A DNA stretch of 64,000 nt from Liolophura sinensis (taxonomy: Eukaryota; Mollusca; Polyplacophora; Chitonida; Chitonidae), in assembly GCF_032854445.1 (NCBI RefSeq), contig NC_088305.1, positions 17,595,717-17,659,716 of the forward strand. The letters run 5' to 3'. Position 1 is the first letter of the stretch, and every line of letters begins with the position of its first letter. The notes beneath the pieces were generated by a model. That model was given only the letters and a program-made list of their open reading frames with translations. It ran no database searches and was not told the DNA's origin. The position numbers were made by a program, and so were the translations under genes. Positions 1 to 25,276 of the stretch are shown here, piece by piece.

Positions 1-219
1 TTGGGAAAATCTAGACCAGTGACGTCTAATAAATTGCAATTAACTCCACTGCAGTTCTTTTTACCTAATTCTACTTAAGTGTTGCGGTTAAGGGGCGTGT
101 AATTTGCTACTATTTATGTATTGACATGTTAGAAACAAAACCCAGACTGAGGTAAATTGACAAGAGGCCGTGTTTCACCGGTTGAGTGTGACCATTTGGC
201 AGCTATTACACGTTCTATA
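1..219 (-). repeat. Dispersed repeat family D, copy 1
   Basis: Clear similarity to 30170-30390 across its length, including the terminal TCTAGACCAGTGACGT block, the GCTACTATTTATG block and the GTAAATTGACAAGAG block. It is cut by the left window edge or starts there. No coding capacity is seen. It lies upstream of the first coding exon of the oxidoreductase, inside the presumed 5' UTR intron or promoter. Confidence 0.75.
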
Positions 220-648
220 CTGTTCGTCTTAGACTATACCCAGTAAAACGTGTAATTTGGGGTTCTTCGGAATCTACATACAGTTTGCTCATAATGTTCT
301 TATTGGTATTTTGTTCCCTATTGCAGCACACTCTTGCCTACCTGGTGTTATTAAAAGAAGATAACTAGGCCTATGGTCAGTATATGGCTAATTATTTTGG
401 CTTAACATTTATGGTTAACACTTGCGTGTAATCTTTCTTTCTAAACCACAAGTGTTTCAGTCCTCTGCACGCAATACAGACCTGAACTACGCACCAAGTG
501 TTTCTTTTTGAAACACAAAGAGGTGTAGGTCATGGGGCACTTAAACTCCCTATAGTATTGCATGGCAAGCTTAGACTTTTGATGGTTTCTCCTATTTATC
601 AGTTGAAACCTAATACTTACTTTCTATTCAGTTATCTTTGCAGACAAA
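220..648. other. Unassigned sequence before coding exon 1
   Basis: Nothing recognised apart from the pyrimidine-rich splice acceptor at 631-643. The oxidoreductase promoter and first UTR exon may be here or left of the window. Confidence 0.4.
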
Positions 649-15451
<14,803 letters not shown>

Positions 15452-15595
15452 ACGCATTTGGACTGGGCAAATGTTGTGTGTTTCTCACTCAGACGCACCT
15501 ATTCAGTACAGATTGAAGACATTTGCTGGATGTTTTAAATTTCAGCTGGGTGTAAACCTTCAGTTGTAATCATGTTATAATTCAAGCGCTTTACA

Positions 15596-15601
15596 AATAA
15601 A
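15596..15601 (+). terminator. Polyadenylation signal of the GMC oxidoreductase gene
   Basis: An AATAAA lies 145 bp after the TAG stop on the same strand and is the first canonical hexamer downstream. The implied 3' UTR is about 165 nt. Confidence 0.6.
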
Positions 15602-15972
15602 AGGCTGCGAACAATCCAGGTGACATGAAGTAAATAATAGCATTAACATGGCTCTTTTTGCCATTATCCCTAAAACTACGTATGAAACCAGGATTCCGAA
15701 AACATAAACTCTCTGTGTTACACTACTGTAACATATATTCATTTACGGAGGAAAATTTGACCTTACGCTGTATACTGTGGCCTGAATAATCAATAAACGG
15801 ATTGTCGACAGACTGCGCCCTAAAGGAAAATCAGTATAGTTTCATAGGGCAATTCAGAGCTTCTTAAATCTAATTTTTAGCTTCTTAAACCTAATTTTAA
15901 TATGTAATCAGAGTACAATTTATTTTACACAATACTGGTGTTGCAAGAGTCTCATTGCTATAAATTTCTACC
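15602..15972. other. Intergenic sequence after the GMC gene
   Basis: AT-rich with no coding or repeat signal that I recognise. Confidence 0.5.
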
Positions 15973-16134
15973 CTCTTATATCATAATATTCTATCTACTT
16001 AGAAAAGTAAACTCTGATCATTACTGTCAGTTTGTATTATCTTATACTATAGTATTCTATCTGCCTAGAAAAATAAACTGTGATCATTACTGTCAGTTTC
16101 TATTGTCTTATATTATAGTGTTCTATCTACTTAG
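15973..16134 (+). repeat. Tandem repeat, 66-bp unit, about 2.5 copies
   Basis: TCTTATA-ATA-TATTCTATCT units start near 15974, 16040 and 16106, each followed by CTAGAAAA-TAAACT and GATCATTACTGTCAGTTT. The array runs directly into the truncated SINE at 16135. Confidence 0.85.
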
Positions 16135-16285
16135 CTTCCTCTCCGTCCGTACGGGGGAAGGTCTTCAGCAACCTGCGGAAGGTCGTGGGCTTCCCCGGGC
16201 TCTGCCCGGTTTCCTCCCACTATAATGTATAAGGGAAATATTCTTGAGTACGGCGTAAACACCAATCAAATAAATAAATAAATCG
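16135..16285 (+). mobile_element. SINE family A, 5'-truncated copy
   Basis: It starts at CTTCCTCTCCGTCCGTACGG, keeps the core and the GAGTACGGCGTAAACACCAA tail with (AAAT)n. About 15 bp is missing from the GGCCGCCGTCG part. Confidence 0.88.
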
Positions 16286-16707
16286 TGCATAACAAGAGAC
16301 ACTCTTAATGTAAACAAAATATAAAATATCTGGAAAATGTCTATGACACTTGGCACATATATGTTTTATTTCTTTCTTCTCTCTCGATGCGTATGGTCTC
16401 GCCCAAAAGTTTACACCGACGCCAAAGTAATGACATATAGACCATATTAAACATGTGCGAACCCGGTTTCCTCAAACTGTGTCATTGCGTCGTGTGAATG
16501 TGTGCGAATTTTTGATGCTTTAAATAAAAGTAATCAGTTTCTTGCAGCGACATGTTCTTGTCTTTGTTGCACTACAGTGGACCATTATTTGTGAACGTGG
16601 TAGCATTTGATATTTGTTTGATTTTTTAATTTACCTTCTTCTGTCCGTAAGAGGAGATATTTTACAATATGAAAGACTACGGCTTAGAGTAAAACCATGA
16701 CTGTCAT

Positions 16708-16909
16708 GACAGTGTGATAGTTGGCAAGTTCTCACACGAGAATTCGTGCACCTTGTCAGTTTACCTTGCTCATGCAGTAAGCGTTTTAGTCTGACTGTTC
16801 CCGTATAGATCTAAACAGTCCCAGCAACGTAGACGTCCCCTAGCACCAAGGTTTGAAAATAACTGGATAAAAAATGCAGTAAAGTCAGTTGCAATTTATT
16901 TGACGTCAC
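16708..16909 (+). repeat. Dispersed repeat family D, copy
   Basis: It starts GACAGTGTGATAGTTGGCAA and ends GTTGCAATTTATTTGACGTC, the reverse complement of the two ends of the copies at 1-219 and 30170-30390. Confidence 0.7.
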
Positions 16910-17446
16910 TATTTAAGTATGGAGAGGGGATGTCACACACCATTCACATACTAAACACTAATATGTTACAGTTGACAGGTTCTGTTTTTTGTGCGTAATT
17001 TTATACTACAGTTCGTCACCGCACACAAATATTACGCTATGGAAAGCACAATTTCAAAATACAGGAACAAAACACATCCTACATAACCTAACCATTTCGA
17101 CGTCCCCCCACCAATCGTTTGGCGAAGAAATAATTAGATAAATATATAAAAAATAACGTTTGTACTGTATATGCATTTTCATTTATCTTCACATTCTTGA
17201 AATGAGAGAAAATCTTGAATTTACTAATTGATGTATCTTTTCTATTGTTTATCGTTAAGAGGATGCGATTTAAATACATGTACTTCTCCAATAATATGAA
17301 AGCGACTTAATACATACTTCTTGAATGTACCATGGCAACTTTCATTTACTTTTGGTCATGTAATAATTCTTCCCATACTGGCTGTTATTAGATACCGGTG
17401 TCAACAAAACTTATGTCTCAGTAGTTTAAAATATTTGAGCGTATTT
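16910..17446. other. Unassigned intergenic sequence
   Basis: AT-rich. No repeat family or gene seen. Confidence 0.5.
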
Positions 17447-17602
17447 GGGAAGGTCTTGCAGCAACCTGCGGATGGTCGTGGGTTTCCTCGTGGCTCTGCC
17501 CGGTTTCCTCCCACCATAATGCTGGCGGCCATGGTATAAATGAAATATTCTTGAGTACGGCGTAAAACACCAATCAAATAAATAAATAAATAAAAATAAA
17601 TA
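17447..17602 (+). mobile_element. SINE family A, 5'-truncated copy
   Basis: Core from GAAGGTCTTGCAGCAACCTG, then CACCATAATGCTGGCGGCC, tail GAGTACGGCGTAAAACACC and (AAAT)n. The head is missing. Confidence 0.9.
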
Positions 17603-18373
17603 TTTACTGTCTGCGCCTAAGACTTAAAATAACTACAAATCACACTCTTCCATAACATAATAAGCAAAATGGACAAACTCTGTACAAAAAGATTCTACAT
17701 GACGACCATGGATCCAAAACCTAATAATACAAAACCAGTTAACAGCAGATAAAGTCGGTGTACAACCAGTTTGCGATTTATTTTTCTTAATCTACTAGCT
17801 GAGTCCATTCGCTGTGTGCGAGAACAAATGGCAGTGCATGCTATGAACAGTTTGTAAATTTCACAAGTCTGTGAAGTTTTATGCGACACGGTGTTAAATT
17901 TAGTTGCACCATCCTTCTTGAACGTTTATAGTACTCTACTGCATTCATTGTGTTGGTTTTGTTGCTTTTTAGCTGGGTTGAAGAGCTGCACCAGTGTCAA
18001 AACATCTTTGCTTTAAAAGCAATGAAAAATGAGGAATGAATTCTTTTCCTAAATTGCAAACAATTGCAGTGTGCCGGTATTCGGAGGACGATATGGAAAC
18101 AAAAGTTTTCTGTCACTTTCACTTTTTCTTTGCCCGCAAGAGTTCATAATGTCACACATCGTTGACATGTCGTCATGCAAGAGGCTTTATTTCCAAAAAG
18201 CTCCTCCAAATGTCATTCCAGCAAAATTGTCTTCCTCCTCGTCATATCGCCGGATTTAATGTCATATTAGGATCAGGTAAATATTATGGCCTCCCATGGA
18301 AAATTTTACGGACAGTATGGAACATTTCATTGAAATTTTTTTAAAAAGATTCTTCAGTTTTAGGGGTTAAACA

Positions 18374-18409
18374 GTATTATTCATGGTTCTTTTGAACCAT
18401 GATAATATT
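18374..18409. other. Stem-loop with TTTT loop
   Basis: TATTATTCATGGTTC pairs with GAACCATGATAATA around a TTTT loop. It lies about 200 bp beyond the bHLH stop codon on that gene's 3' side, so it could be in its 3' UTR. Function unknown. Confidence 0.6.
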
Positions 18410-18611
18410 TCTGCTTAAAAGGGGTTCATTCATATAGTTTGTTTTTCAACATTTCCATTTAGTTTCTCTTGGAACTGAAGTAGCACATACGGCACAATGA
18501 AATCTTTAGCACTAACAAAGAAGCCACCTGTCAAAAGCCACTACATCAAACATTTCTAATAGAATATACACGTCACAAAAAAGTTAAATAAGTCTGTTCA
18601 CCCTCACCAAT

Positions 18612-18989
18612 TTAATGCATATGCTGAAGACTTTTTTCTTGGTCGTCGTTGAGCAGCATTTTTGTCATCATGGCGATGTACACTGCGGACAGATGTAAAA
18701 TCTCCATGCGGGAGAGTTTCTTCCGGCGAGATATGATGGTGGGTGGCAACCGTCGGGCCAAGCTGTCGAACGCCTTACGGATTTCTACCATGCGGCGTCT
18801 CTCTCTGATGTTGGCCGCCATTCTCTGTCTAGAATCCATGACTCGTTTCCGTTTCGGAACCGTTGTTCCGTTGGCTGTTGGTTGTTTGAAGGCTTTCGGT
18901 GTGTATGTCGTTTTCACGGCTTGTCCGTCCATATCTGCTCCAGTAAAGACACCATGAGACACACTGTTACCGTATCCGTGATCCTCCAT
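18612..18989 (-). CDS. Single-exon bHLH transcription factor, 125 residues
   Basis: The complete frame runs from ATG at 18989 to the stop at 18612. An in-frame TAA sits two codons upstream of the ATG, which fixes the start. The basic region is at residues 54-66 (RQRMAANIRERRR), with Asn60 and the ERRR Glu63/Arg64-66 that contact E-box DNA. Helix 1 is about 67-80 (VEIRKAFDSLARR), the loop is PPTIISRRK, and helix 2 begins KKLSRMEILHLSAVYIAMM. The AN.RERRRM...AF..L and KKLS..E.L...YI pattern places it nearest the Atonal/Fer3/Ptf1-like group A factors, but helix 2 (EILHLSAVYIAMMTKML) is divergent and I cannot name the orthologue. A basic PKRKR patch at 46-50 may be a nuclear localisation signal. 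The proteins bind CANNTG sites as dimers and usually specify cell fate. It is intronless here, which is common in this group. Confidence 0.88.
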   Translation of the reverse strand: MEDHGYGNSVSHGVFTGADMDGQAVKTTYTPKAFKQPTANGTTVPKRKRVMDSRQRMAANIRERRRMVEIRKAFDSLARRLPPTIISRRKKLSRMEILHLSAVYIAMMTKMLLNDDQEKSLQHMH

Positions 18990-19630
18990 TACTTATAAAT
19001 ATATAATATTATACACCGTCAAGACAATCCTTAGCTTCAGGTTGACTGTACATCGATGAATCTAAATTAATCCATAATTAGTTCAACAACCTCTTCTAGT
19101 AATGTAACAAAGCCTGCTGTAAGTGTAAGTCAATGTTTCGCACTTCACGGAGAGTATTTCTATAATGAAATTCCTTGCGAATTTACACAGACAATGCCGT
19201 TGAAAAATATGCACACAGTTTAAGCTACGAGCAAAAACTATCTGCAGTATATCCAGGTTTGAAAGAGATACGCATTTAACGCACGTGCCTTAGAGGAATT
19301 GATCCCCAGATTAAAATAGATAAATTTTAAATTATAACTGAAACTAATATGGTGCCTGCTGTTGTTGGGAAAAGCACCTGTAGCATAAAACTGTAGATAT
19401 TTTTCTCATTTAAACACGGATCAGTATGCAATGTATGTGTTTATGACAAAAAAGGCCACCAGCGAAGTTCGGGAAACAATGACCTAGCTTCAGTTCTATC
19501 GTCATTGTCATCGAAACTAACAGATTGTCCTGAAACAGACTGTCTCATTTTAATGGCAGAAATATGTCAAATGTATAGAAAATGAAATGCTAATGTATAT
19601 GATCAAAGCCTGATAGAAGGCTTGCTTTTA
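18990..19630. promoter_or_regulatory. Upstream region of the bHLH gene (inferred promoter)
   Basis: Very AT-rich just before the ATG, with a TATAATATTATATATTTATA-like stretch at 18993-19013 read from either strand. It is too close to the ATG to be an ordinary TATA box unless the 5' UTR is only a few bases. No repeat seen up to 19630. Regulation is not readable from sequence alone. Confidence 0.3.
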
Positions 19631-19735
19631 TTATTCATTCATTTACTTGATTGTTGTTTAACTTCATACTCAAAGAGTTTTTACTAATACATTAGCGATC
19701 AGTTTTATGGGTGGAAAGAAAACCCGGAATGTCTG
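19630..19735 (-). mobile_element. SINE family A, strongly decayed tail fragment
   Basis: ATTCATTTACTTGATTGTTG, TTTAACTTCATACTCAA and TTTTATGGGTGGAAAGAAAA follow the family's tail-to-core order with many changes. Confidence 0.5.
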
Positions 19736-19831
19736 ATGTAAACACCGGCCTGTGGGAAGTTACTTTACGACATGCGGCATGGCAAAAAACAAAACAAAAA
19801 CAAAAAACCTATCAAAAAACAGAGCAGCAAC

Positions 19832-19985
19832 GACAGTGTGATAATTGGCAAATTGTCACACCTAACTGGGGAAATACGGCCTCTTGTCACTTCACGTCAG
19901 TTAGGGTTATGCTCCAATAGTTCATGTAAATGCTTAAATAGCAGCAAGATACACGCCCCTCAAGACACTGTGTTGGTGCTAGACA
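19832..19985 (+). repeat. Dispersed repeat family D, copy
   Basis: It shares GACAGTGTGATAATTGGCAA, CCTCTTGTCA, TAGTTCATGTAAATGC and TTAAATAGCAGCAA with the inverse of 30170-30390. Confidence 0.75.
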
Positions 19986-20179
19986 GGTGGCTCTTGACGA
20001 TAGTCAAACTGCACAAACGACCACTCATTCGTCCACGACCGGTTATTATCAGTTAGGCCATACAAACATGCGCTGACTGGATTAGATAGGCTCAGAAGTG
20101 GTTATTGTTCTACCAGCATGGATGACTGATTGCGGTTTGACGCCTCATTAACACTAGTCTGTGAGATTTTCACGGTTGG

Positions 20180-20466
20180 ATGATTGCGATAAGTTAATTA
20201 GCCCAGTCGGCGTTTCAATGGTCTCGGGTGTTCATGAAGATATAGGCGAGACAGATGTGGGATCTCGCAAACTACCGCTGCAAAATGACGTGAGTTTCCG
20301 TTAGGTGCCAACGGCGCTGTGAGTCAACAGACGGATGTGTATTCAATCCAGCAACTACAGTAAAATAACGTCTTTTATCTACGTTAGTTTGCGAGAACCC
20401 GAGATTTCTCGCCGATATCTGCGACCTCTGAAACGCCGATTCGGCTTATTAGTTGCTATCACGGTC
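20180..20466. mobile_element. Foldback/MITE-like element with about 85-bp imperfect inverted arms
   Basis: The left arm contains GTCGGCGTTTCA, GATATAGGCGAGA and TCTCGCAAACTA. The right arm is its inverse (TAGTTTGCGAGA, TCTCGCCGATATC, TGAAACGCCGAT). The centre (about 20280-20385) is unpaired and non-coding. Confidence 0.75.
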
Positions 20467-21152
20467 AAACACGGCAAGAGGGCAAAACCTAACATCAGGT
20501 AAACACCACTAAAAACATCCAGAAAATGATTTACGGATAACATCGTGAATTTTAGATATTATACTACGTCTATATTACATTGAATATAAGTCCACAAATT
20601 TTACACTCCGTATTGAATACATTATGACCTTACTGCTTTAAAGGAAAACGGAGATTAATCAAGGTCTAGCGGTTTAAAGAAGACAGAATAAAAAACGTGT
20701 GACATGAAAGAGAGCATTAGGCGTCACAAATACCACCCTCGAGAATGGCGCGTTGAATAAAACGTGTATCTCGTAATCACAACATCATCCACTAACCACC
20801 ACGCAGTATAAGCCTCCAGACCCCATTCAGCCTGCATGGGACCAGGGACAAGATCTTGCAACCAAGATGTCCTTCTCAATACAGAGGGTATACACAAATG
20901 TCTACAAAATTGTATACATGTCTGGCTATAAATTATTTTACAGGCGTAAACAAAATAATATTAACGACAAAAGATACAAACGTTAGCAATGAGTTTTGTT
21001 AAATATACAACAGATTTACAGCACTTTGATTATAACATAAAAGCTAAGATAGGAAGGGTGGTATCAGAAAGTGAATGTGAACATTGCCAGAAAAGTCAGA
21101 ACTATCACGTGAAGAACCGTTGCGTGGAGATGAGATCTTAACTGTGGTACAC
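20467..21152. other. Unassigned intergenic sequence
   Basis: No gene, repeat family or hairpin recognised. Confidence 0.5.
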
Positions 21153-21380
21153 GGTTTGTTTGAATACTGATTTCACCTACAACATATTTAGCGTCATTCC
21201 AACATCAGTGAAAACTGTTGACTCTCTTTTGTAGGATTCCGTCCTAATTTCGTACTTTATATACTTTCTTAATTCTTTGATGGTTAGTGATATACGTCGT
21301 TTTGGGAATTGGCTCTGCGATTACTTACCCGGAACGTCCCTATTGGTTGACGGCTGGTGTACGAATGTCTGTTTCCAATC
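21153..21380 (-). repeat. Family E promoter-like repeat, long copy
   Basis: On the minus strand: AAACAGACATTCGTACACCA, CAACCAATAGGGACG (CCAAT box), GCCAATTCCCAAAACGACG (second CCAAT), AGTATATAAAGTACG (TATA box, plus-strand 21256-21263), AGGACGG, then GTCAACAG and ATCAGTATTCAAACAAAC. It matches 38985-39225 throughout. Confidence 0.85.
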
Positions 21381-21442
21381 AGTGATACAGCTGCCTTGTA
21401 AATATGGGCCCTGAGCTTGGGCAAGGAATGACTAGATTCCCC

Positions 21443-21655
21443 CATGGTCTAATTCCATAAAGCCATTTCTTACTTAAGTCAAAATATTGTACCTCGCTAC
21501 ACTGGTAAGTTTTACGTACTTGAAGTTGAAATCTGACACAGTTGTTTTAAGATAATATTTCAAGTGCAGTCAAAATTTTTATTCTCGAGGCCCAAAAATA
21601 AGCTCAAAAATTGTATTTCCATTAAGTCAGAAATGGCTTTGTGGAATCGGCCATA
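21443..21655. mobile_element. MITE-like element, 213 bp
   Basis: The left terminus CATGGTCTAATTCCATAAAG then CCATTTCTTACTTAAG is inverted at the right terminus (ATTAAGTCAGAAATGGCTTT then GTGGAATCGGCCAT). Arms are about 36 bp with few mismatches. The interior is AT-rich and non-coding. Confidence 0.8.
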
Positions 21656-21859
21656 GGTTTCCTTGTTTGTAGCGCCTTAGCGTAAGCAATTGACGGTGCC
21701 CGTTGGCCCATTTGGGCCCCACAACGCGGAAAAGCTGGTCAGTATCTTGCCAAAGGTCGGTAATTTAAGCTCAGTACAATGGTGTCACTGGTTCCAACTA
21801 GTTATAAATTTGACAGCTTAAAAACATGAGTGAAAAATTGACTTTAGACAGCAATCTCA

Positions 21860-21895
<36 letters not shown>

Positions 21896-21896
21896 A
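21860..21896. repeat. (AAAT)n microsatellite
   Basis: About nine AAAT units. It resembles a SINE tail but no SINE core is attached. Confidence 0.9.
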
Positions 21897-21964
21897 AGGG
21901 TGACCAGTGTATTTATGTTTGAAGGGGCGCATGGACCTTTTTGGTGGTACAGACAAATGTCTTT

Positions 21965-22716
21965 TTGGTCTGCATAATGCTGCTGTATTAATAATGTTTG
22001 ACAGTTTCCTGTGTACCTGTACACTGGTACTGCATGATGTTTATATTTTTGCCCTGCATAATGCTGTTTTGTACACATACTGTTTGACGGTCTCGTGAGT
22101 ACCTGTACACTGGTACTGCATGATGTTTATATTTTTGCCCTGCATAATGTTTTTTTGTACACATACTGTTTGACGGTCTCCTGTGTACCTGTACACTGGT
22201 ACTGCATGATGTTTATATTTTTGCCCTGCATAATGCTGTTTTGTACACATACTGTTTGACGGTCTCCTGTGTACCTGTACACTGGTACTGCATGATGTTT
22301 ATATTTTTGCCCTGCATAATGCTTTTTTGTATACATAATGTTTGACGGTCTCCTGTGTACCTTTATACTGGTACTGCGTGATGTTTACATTTTTGCCCTG
22401 CATAATGCTGTTTTGTACACATACTGTTTGACGGTCTCCTGTGTACCTGTACACTGGTACTGCATGATGTTTATATTTTTGCCCTGCATAATGTTTTTTT
22501 GTATACATAATGTTTGACGGTCTCCTGTGTACCTTTATACTGGTACTGCGTGATGTTTACATTTACATTTTTGCCCTGCATAATGCTGTTTTGTACACAT
22601 AATGTTTGACAGTTTCCTGTGTACCTTTACGCTGGTACTGCAGATGTTTACATTTTTGCCTTGCATAATGTTGTTTTGTATTCATAATGCTTGACGGTCT
22701 CCTGTGTACCTTTTAT
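21965..22716. repeat. 86-bp minisatellite, about 9 units
   Basis: Units contain CCTGCATAATGCTGTTTTGT, ACACATACTGTTTGACGGTC, TCCTGTGTACCTGTACACTGG and TACTGCATGATGTTTATA. They recur at 86 bp, with one unit expanded by an extra ACATTT and outer units more diverged. Traces continue to about 22925. The short minus-strand frames in it repeat the same peptide and are by-products of the array. Confidence 0.95.
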
Positions 22717-22959
22717 GTTGCCTTTCTGCTCGAACTTGAGCGTAAACCTTTATACTATTGCAGGTAGATGTCTATTTGATGTTTTAGTACAGTAATTTGT
22801 GTAGCTATGTTTCGAGGCTTACGTCTACCTTTGTGCCGGAATAGGTAGATATCATTTGACCTGTTTAATGCTACTGCGTTTATGTTTGGAAGTTTCAGTT
22901 TCATGTACCTTTATGCTGGTTATGTTACCTTGTTGGCCGCCTTAATGGGGAGTATAAAT

Positions 22960-23223
22960 TTCTTTATTTTATTTATTTGATTAGTGTTTAACACCGTACT
23001 CAAGAATATTTCACTTATACGACGGCGGCCAGCATTATGGTGGGCGGAAACCAGGCACAGCCCGGGGGAAACCCACGACCATCCGCAGGTTACTAACAGA
23101 CCTTCCCACATACGACCGGAGAGGAAGCCAGCTGGACTTGAACTCACAGCGTACGCATTGGTGAGAGGCTCCTATGTCATTATGCTGCGCTAGCGCGCTA
23201 ACCGAATGAGCCACGGAGGCCTC
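22960..23223 (-). mobile_element. SINE family A, full-length with exact target-site duplication
   Basis: Complete tail, core and tRNA-like head (GCTAGCGCGCTAACCGAATG, AGCCACGGAGGCCTC). Flanked by a perfect 12-bp duplication GGGAGTATAAAT at 22948-22959 and 23224-23235. Confidence 0.94.
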
Positions 23224-23235
23224 GGGAGTATAAAT

Positions 23236-24055
23236 ATAACTCAAGTACTTACTTTACAGTAGATTAAAAATATGGATTTGTTAACGTAATAAAAACGGAA
23301 GTGTGTATTGTTTTCCAAGGATTAACGAATCCATATATCCACGAAATGGAAAGTCAGTGATTGTGTCATTAAATACACATACCATCATTCAGGGCAATAA
23401 TTTCAACTGAAATGGACGCCATCAGTGGGACCTCCCCACAGGTGTATAGCACAACTGGTAGGCCACTTGCCAGATGTTTTTATCGTGATATCAACTTGTC
23501 TGTCCGTCCGAAGTTACGATATCTCTACAAAGATTTAGTTGATGCCTGGGTAGTTTTGGTGTTTGGTTTCCTTCGCATGATCCTTTGTCGGAAATTGTTT
23601 TTTTTTTTTTTTATCTTCGTTCATATTGTCATTTGCCAGCATGTACGTTCGTCTGTTTGGAATTAGTTTCCGCACGATATCTCAACTCAGACTTAATCGA
23701 TTCATCTGAAGTTCGATATACGGTTGCCTTATCATGTCGTCTCTAAATGTCGACATGTGATAAGCCATCCATACATGCAGGCTTGCGTAAGGTTCTTGCA
23801 TTTAAGGTATAATTCTCTTGTGGGTACAATGGACAGAACAGTAATGTAATCGCTGTTTCAAGTTTTAGCTCAACCTGGCTAGCTTTCCGGTCGTATATGT
23901 ATTTGGGGGGTTTGGGGTTTCCGCGGGGATCTATGATCGGTGATCGTATATTACTTTTTTTATTGCGTTTCACGGTGAGCGTAACACTACCTGTGTATTA
24001 TTACATATCACGGTACAACAGCAGCTTCAGATTTCCAGTCTTTGACTGTCTTTCA
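23236..24055. other. Unassigned intergenic sequence
   Basis: A tRNA-like stretch (GTATAGCACAACTGG, TAGGCCACTTGCC) at 23442-23478 may be the head of another SINE, but no body is recognised. The rest, including short open frames, has no identifiable function. Confidence 0.35.
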
Positions 24056-24330
24056 ATGGAAACTGTGAGGATATTTGTTATGAGGAGTTATCGCCCTTGT
24101 CTGTCAAAATAAATTATAGCTTTGCTGAGTCACGCAATCTTTCCTAACGTGCTTTCTCTGACTTCTGCAATCGAACCCGAACATTACAGATAGCACCAAG
24201 ACTTGCTGTCCTTACTTACCTTTCTGTTTGTTCTTTATGCCATTATCATAGGATAAAAAACTTACAAATTATTTCTTGCTTATGTGCCACCGGTTAAGAC
24301 GGTAATCAATGCAATATGACATTAGACGTG
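24056..24330 (+). repeat. Dispersed repeat family G, copy 1
   Basis: About 240 bp closely matches 26205-26480: GAGTTATCGCCCTTGTCTGT, TGCTTTCTCTGACTTCTGCA, ATCGAACC.GAACATTACAG and TTACAAATTATTTCTTGC in the same order. Confidence 0.85.
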
Positions 24331-24332
24331 TA

Positions 24333-24390
24333 TTATTTGTTTATTTATTTATTTGATTGGTGTTTTACATCGTACTCCAGAATATTGACG
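24333..24390 (-). mobile_element. SINE family A, tail-only fragment
   Basis: ATTTATTTGATTGGTGTTTT, ACATCGTACTCCAGAATATT, then unrelated sequence. Confidence 0.75.
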
Positions 24391-24439
24391 TGTATTATTA
24401 CGTGAAAGGGTATAACAGCAGTTTCAGATGTCAGATTCA

Positions 24440-24735
24440 GATCCAGGGTCAATCCTTGGTCACACCTAAGACCTTAAAAGAGGAAGTTGGTGTTCAGCAT
24501 GAAGGGGATAGTGCAACGACTGGTTAACCCGTATCAGTGTAAAGGCTCGGGCGGGGCAGCTTACTTGCCTTCGCTAAGGCGTCTCAGTGAAGCAGCACTA
24601 GGGAAAAGAGCGGCGTAAACCCGTCGTGCTACAAGGAGGCACATTACATGCACTCTAAGGATTTCTTCGTAGTCATATGACTGAAAAATTGTTAAGTACG
24701 ATGTTAAACCCCGAGCACTCACTCACTAACTCACT
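24440..24735 (+). mobile_element. SINE family B, body and tail
   Basis: It starts near AGATCCAGGGTCAATCCTTGG (B-box part), then CACACCTAAGACC, AGAGGAAGTTGG, AGTGAAGCAGCACTAG, CATATGACTGAAAAATTGTT and a CACTCACTCAC tail. The A-box half of the head is missing at this end. Confidence 0.88.
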
Positions 24736-24737
24736 CT

Positions 24738-24785
24738 CCCGCCTCCAAAGCGGACGCTCTATTATCTGAGCTATCGATGCCGGTG
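24738..24785 (-). mobile_element. SINE family B tRNA-like head alone, inverted
   Basis: On the minus strand it reads GGCATCGATAGCTCAGATAA, TAGAGCGTCCGCTTTGG, the A-box half of the family B head. It abuts the tail of the plus-strand copy, giving a body-tail-inverted-head arrangement. Confidence 0.7.
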
Positions 24786-24842
24786 TTTCTTAGTCATGAA
24801 ATATGGAGTATTTAAAGCCGCAACCAACTTTAAAACATTATG

Positions 24843-25240
24843 GGAAATTCGCTGACAACTTACGTTCATGGAAACATCGATTTGAATTGTACTTCGAAGC
24901 AATAGAAAGTGGTGACAAACCCTAGAGTGTAAAATGCGCATTGTTGTTGTAGTACTCTGTCGGAGATGCAGGTATAGAAATCAACAACTCGTTTGAATAT
25001 GATGACCCAGAGGGTAAACACAAAATCAAACCTATTTTGCACAAATTCAGAGTACCGTACGCCAAGGAAAAAAAACGTAATTTTTCATCGGTTTAAATTT
25101 TTCAAAGGCACTCAACAGTGTGCTGAATACAGACACTTTTGTGGCAGACTTAAGAAACAAAAGTGAGACATGTGAGTCTGATGATCCGCTAACCTTAAAC
25201 AATTCATATATAGCCAAGGCTGTGAAAGATATTTTCCCAC
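24843..25240 (+). pseudogene. Gypsy-like retrotransposon gag relic
   Basis: Broken frames contain blocks typical of a Ty3/gypsy gag capsid: WKHRFELYFEA, a GDAGIEI.NSFEYDDPEGK block, and, in another frame after a shift, FVADLRNKSETCE. At least two in-frame stops and a frameshift break it. It is a dead fragment; I see no LTRs, protease or integrase nearby. Confidence 0.65.
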
Positions 25241-25276
25241 TTTAACTGAATTTAAAGGAAACCTCAGACTCTCCAT

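Noticed and set aside
18649-18957. 102-codon plus-strand frame
   Set aside because: Opposite-strand shadow of the bHLH coding sequence.
22041-22508. Three overlapping minus-strand frames of 69 codons with nearly identical peptides
   Set aside because: They are the same 86-bp minisatellite unit read three times; the unit is not a multiple of three and the peptide has no domain.
23442-23478. Possible tRNA gene
   Set aside because: Only an A-box-like half is present and no cloverleaf with acceptor and T arms can be formed.
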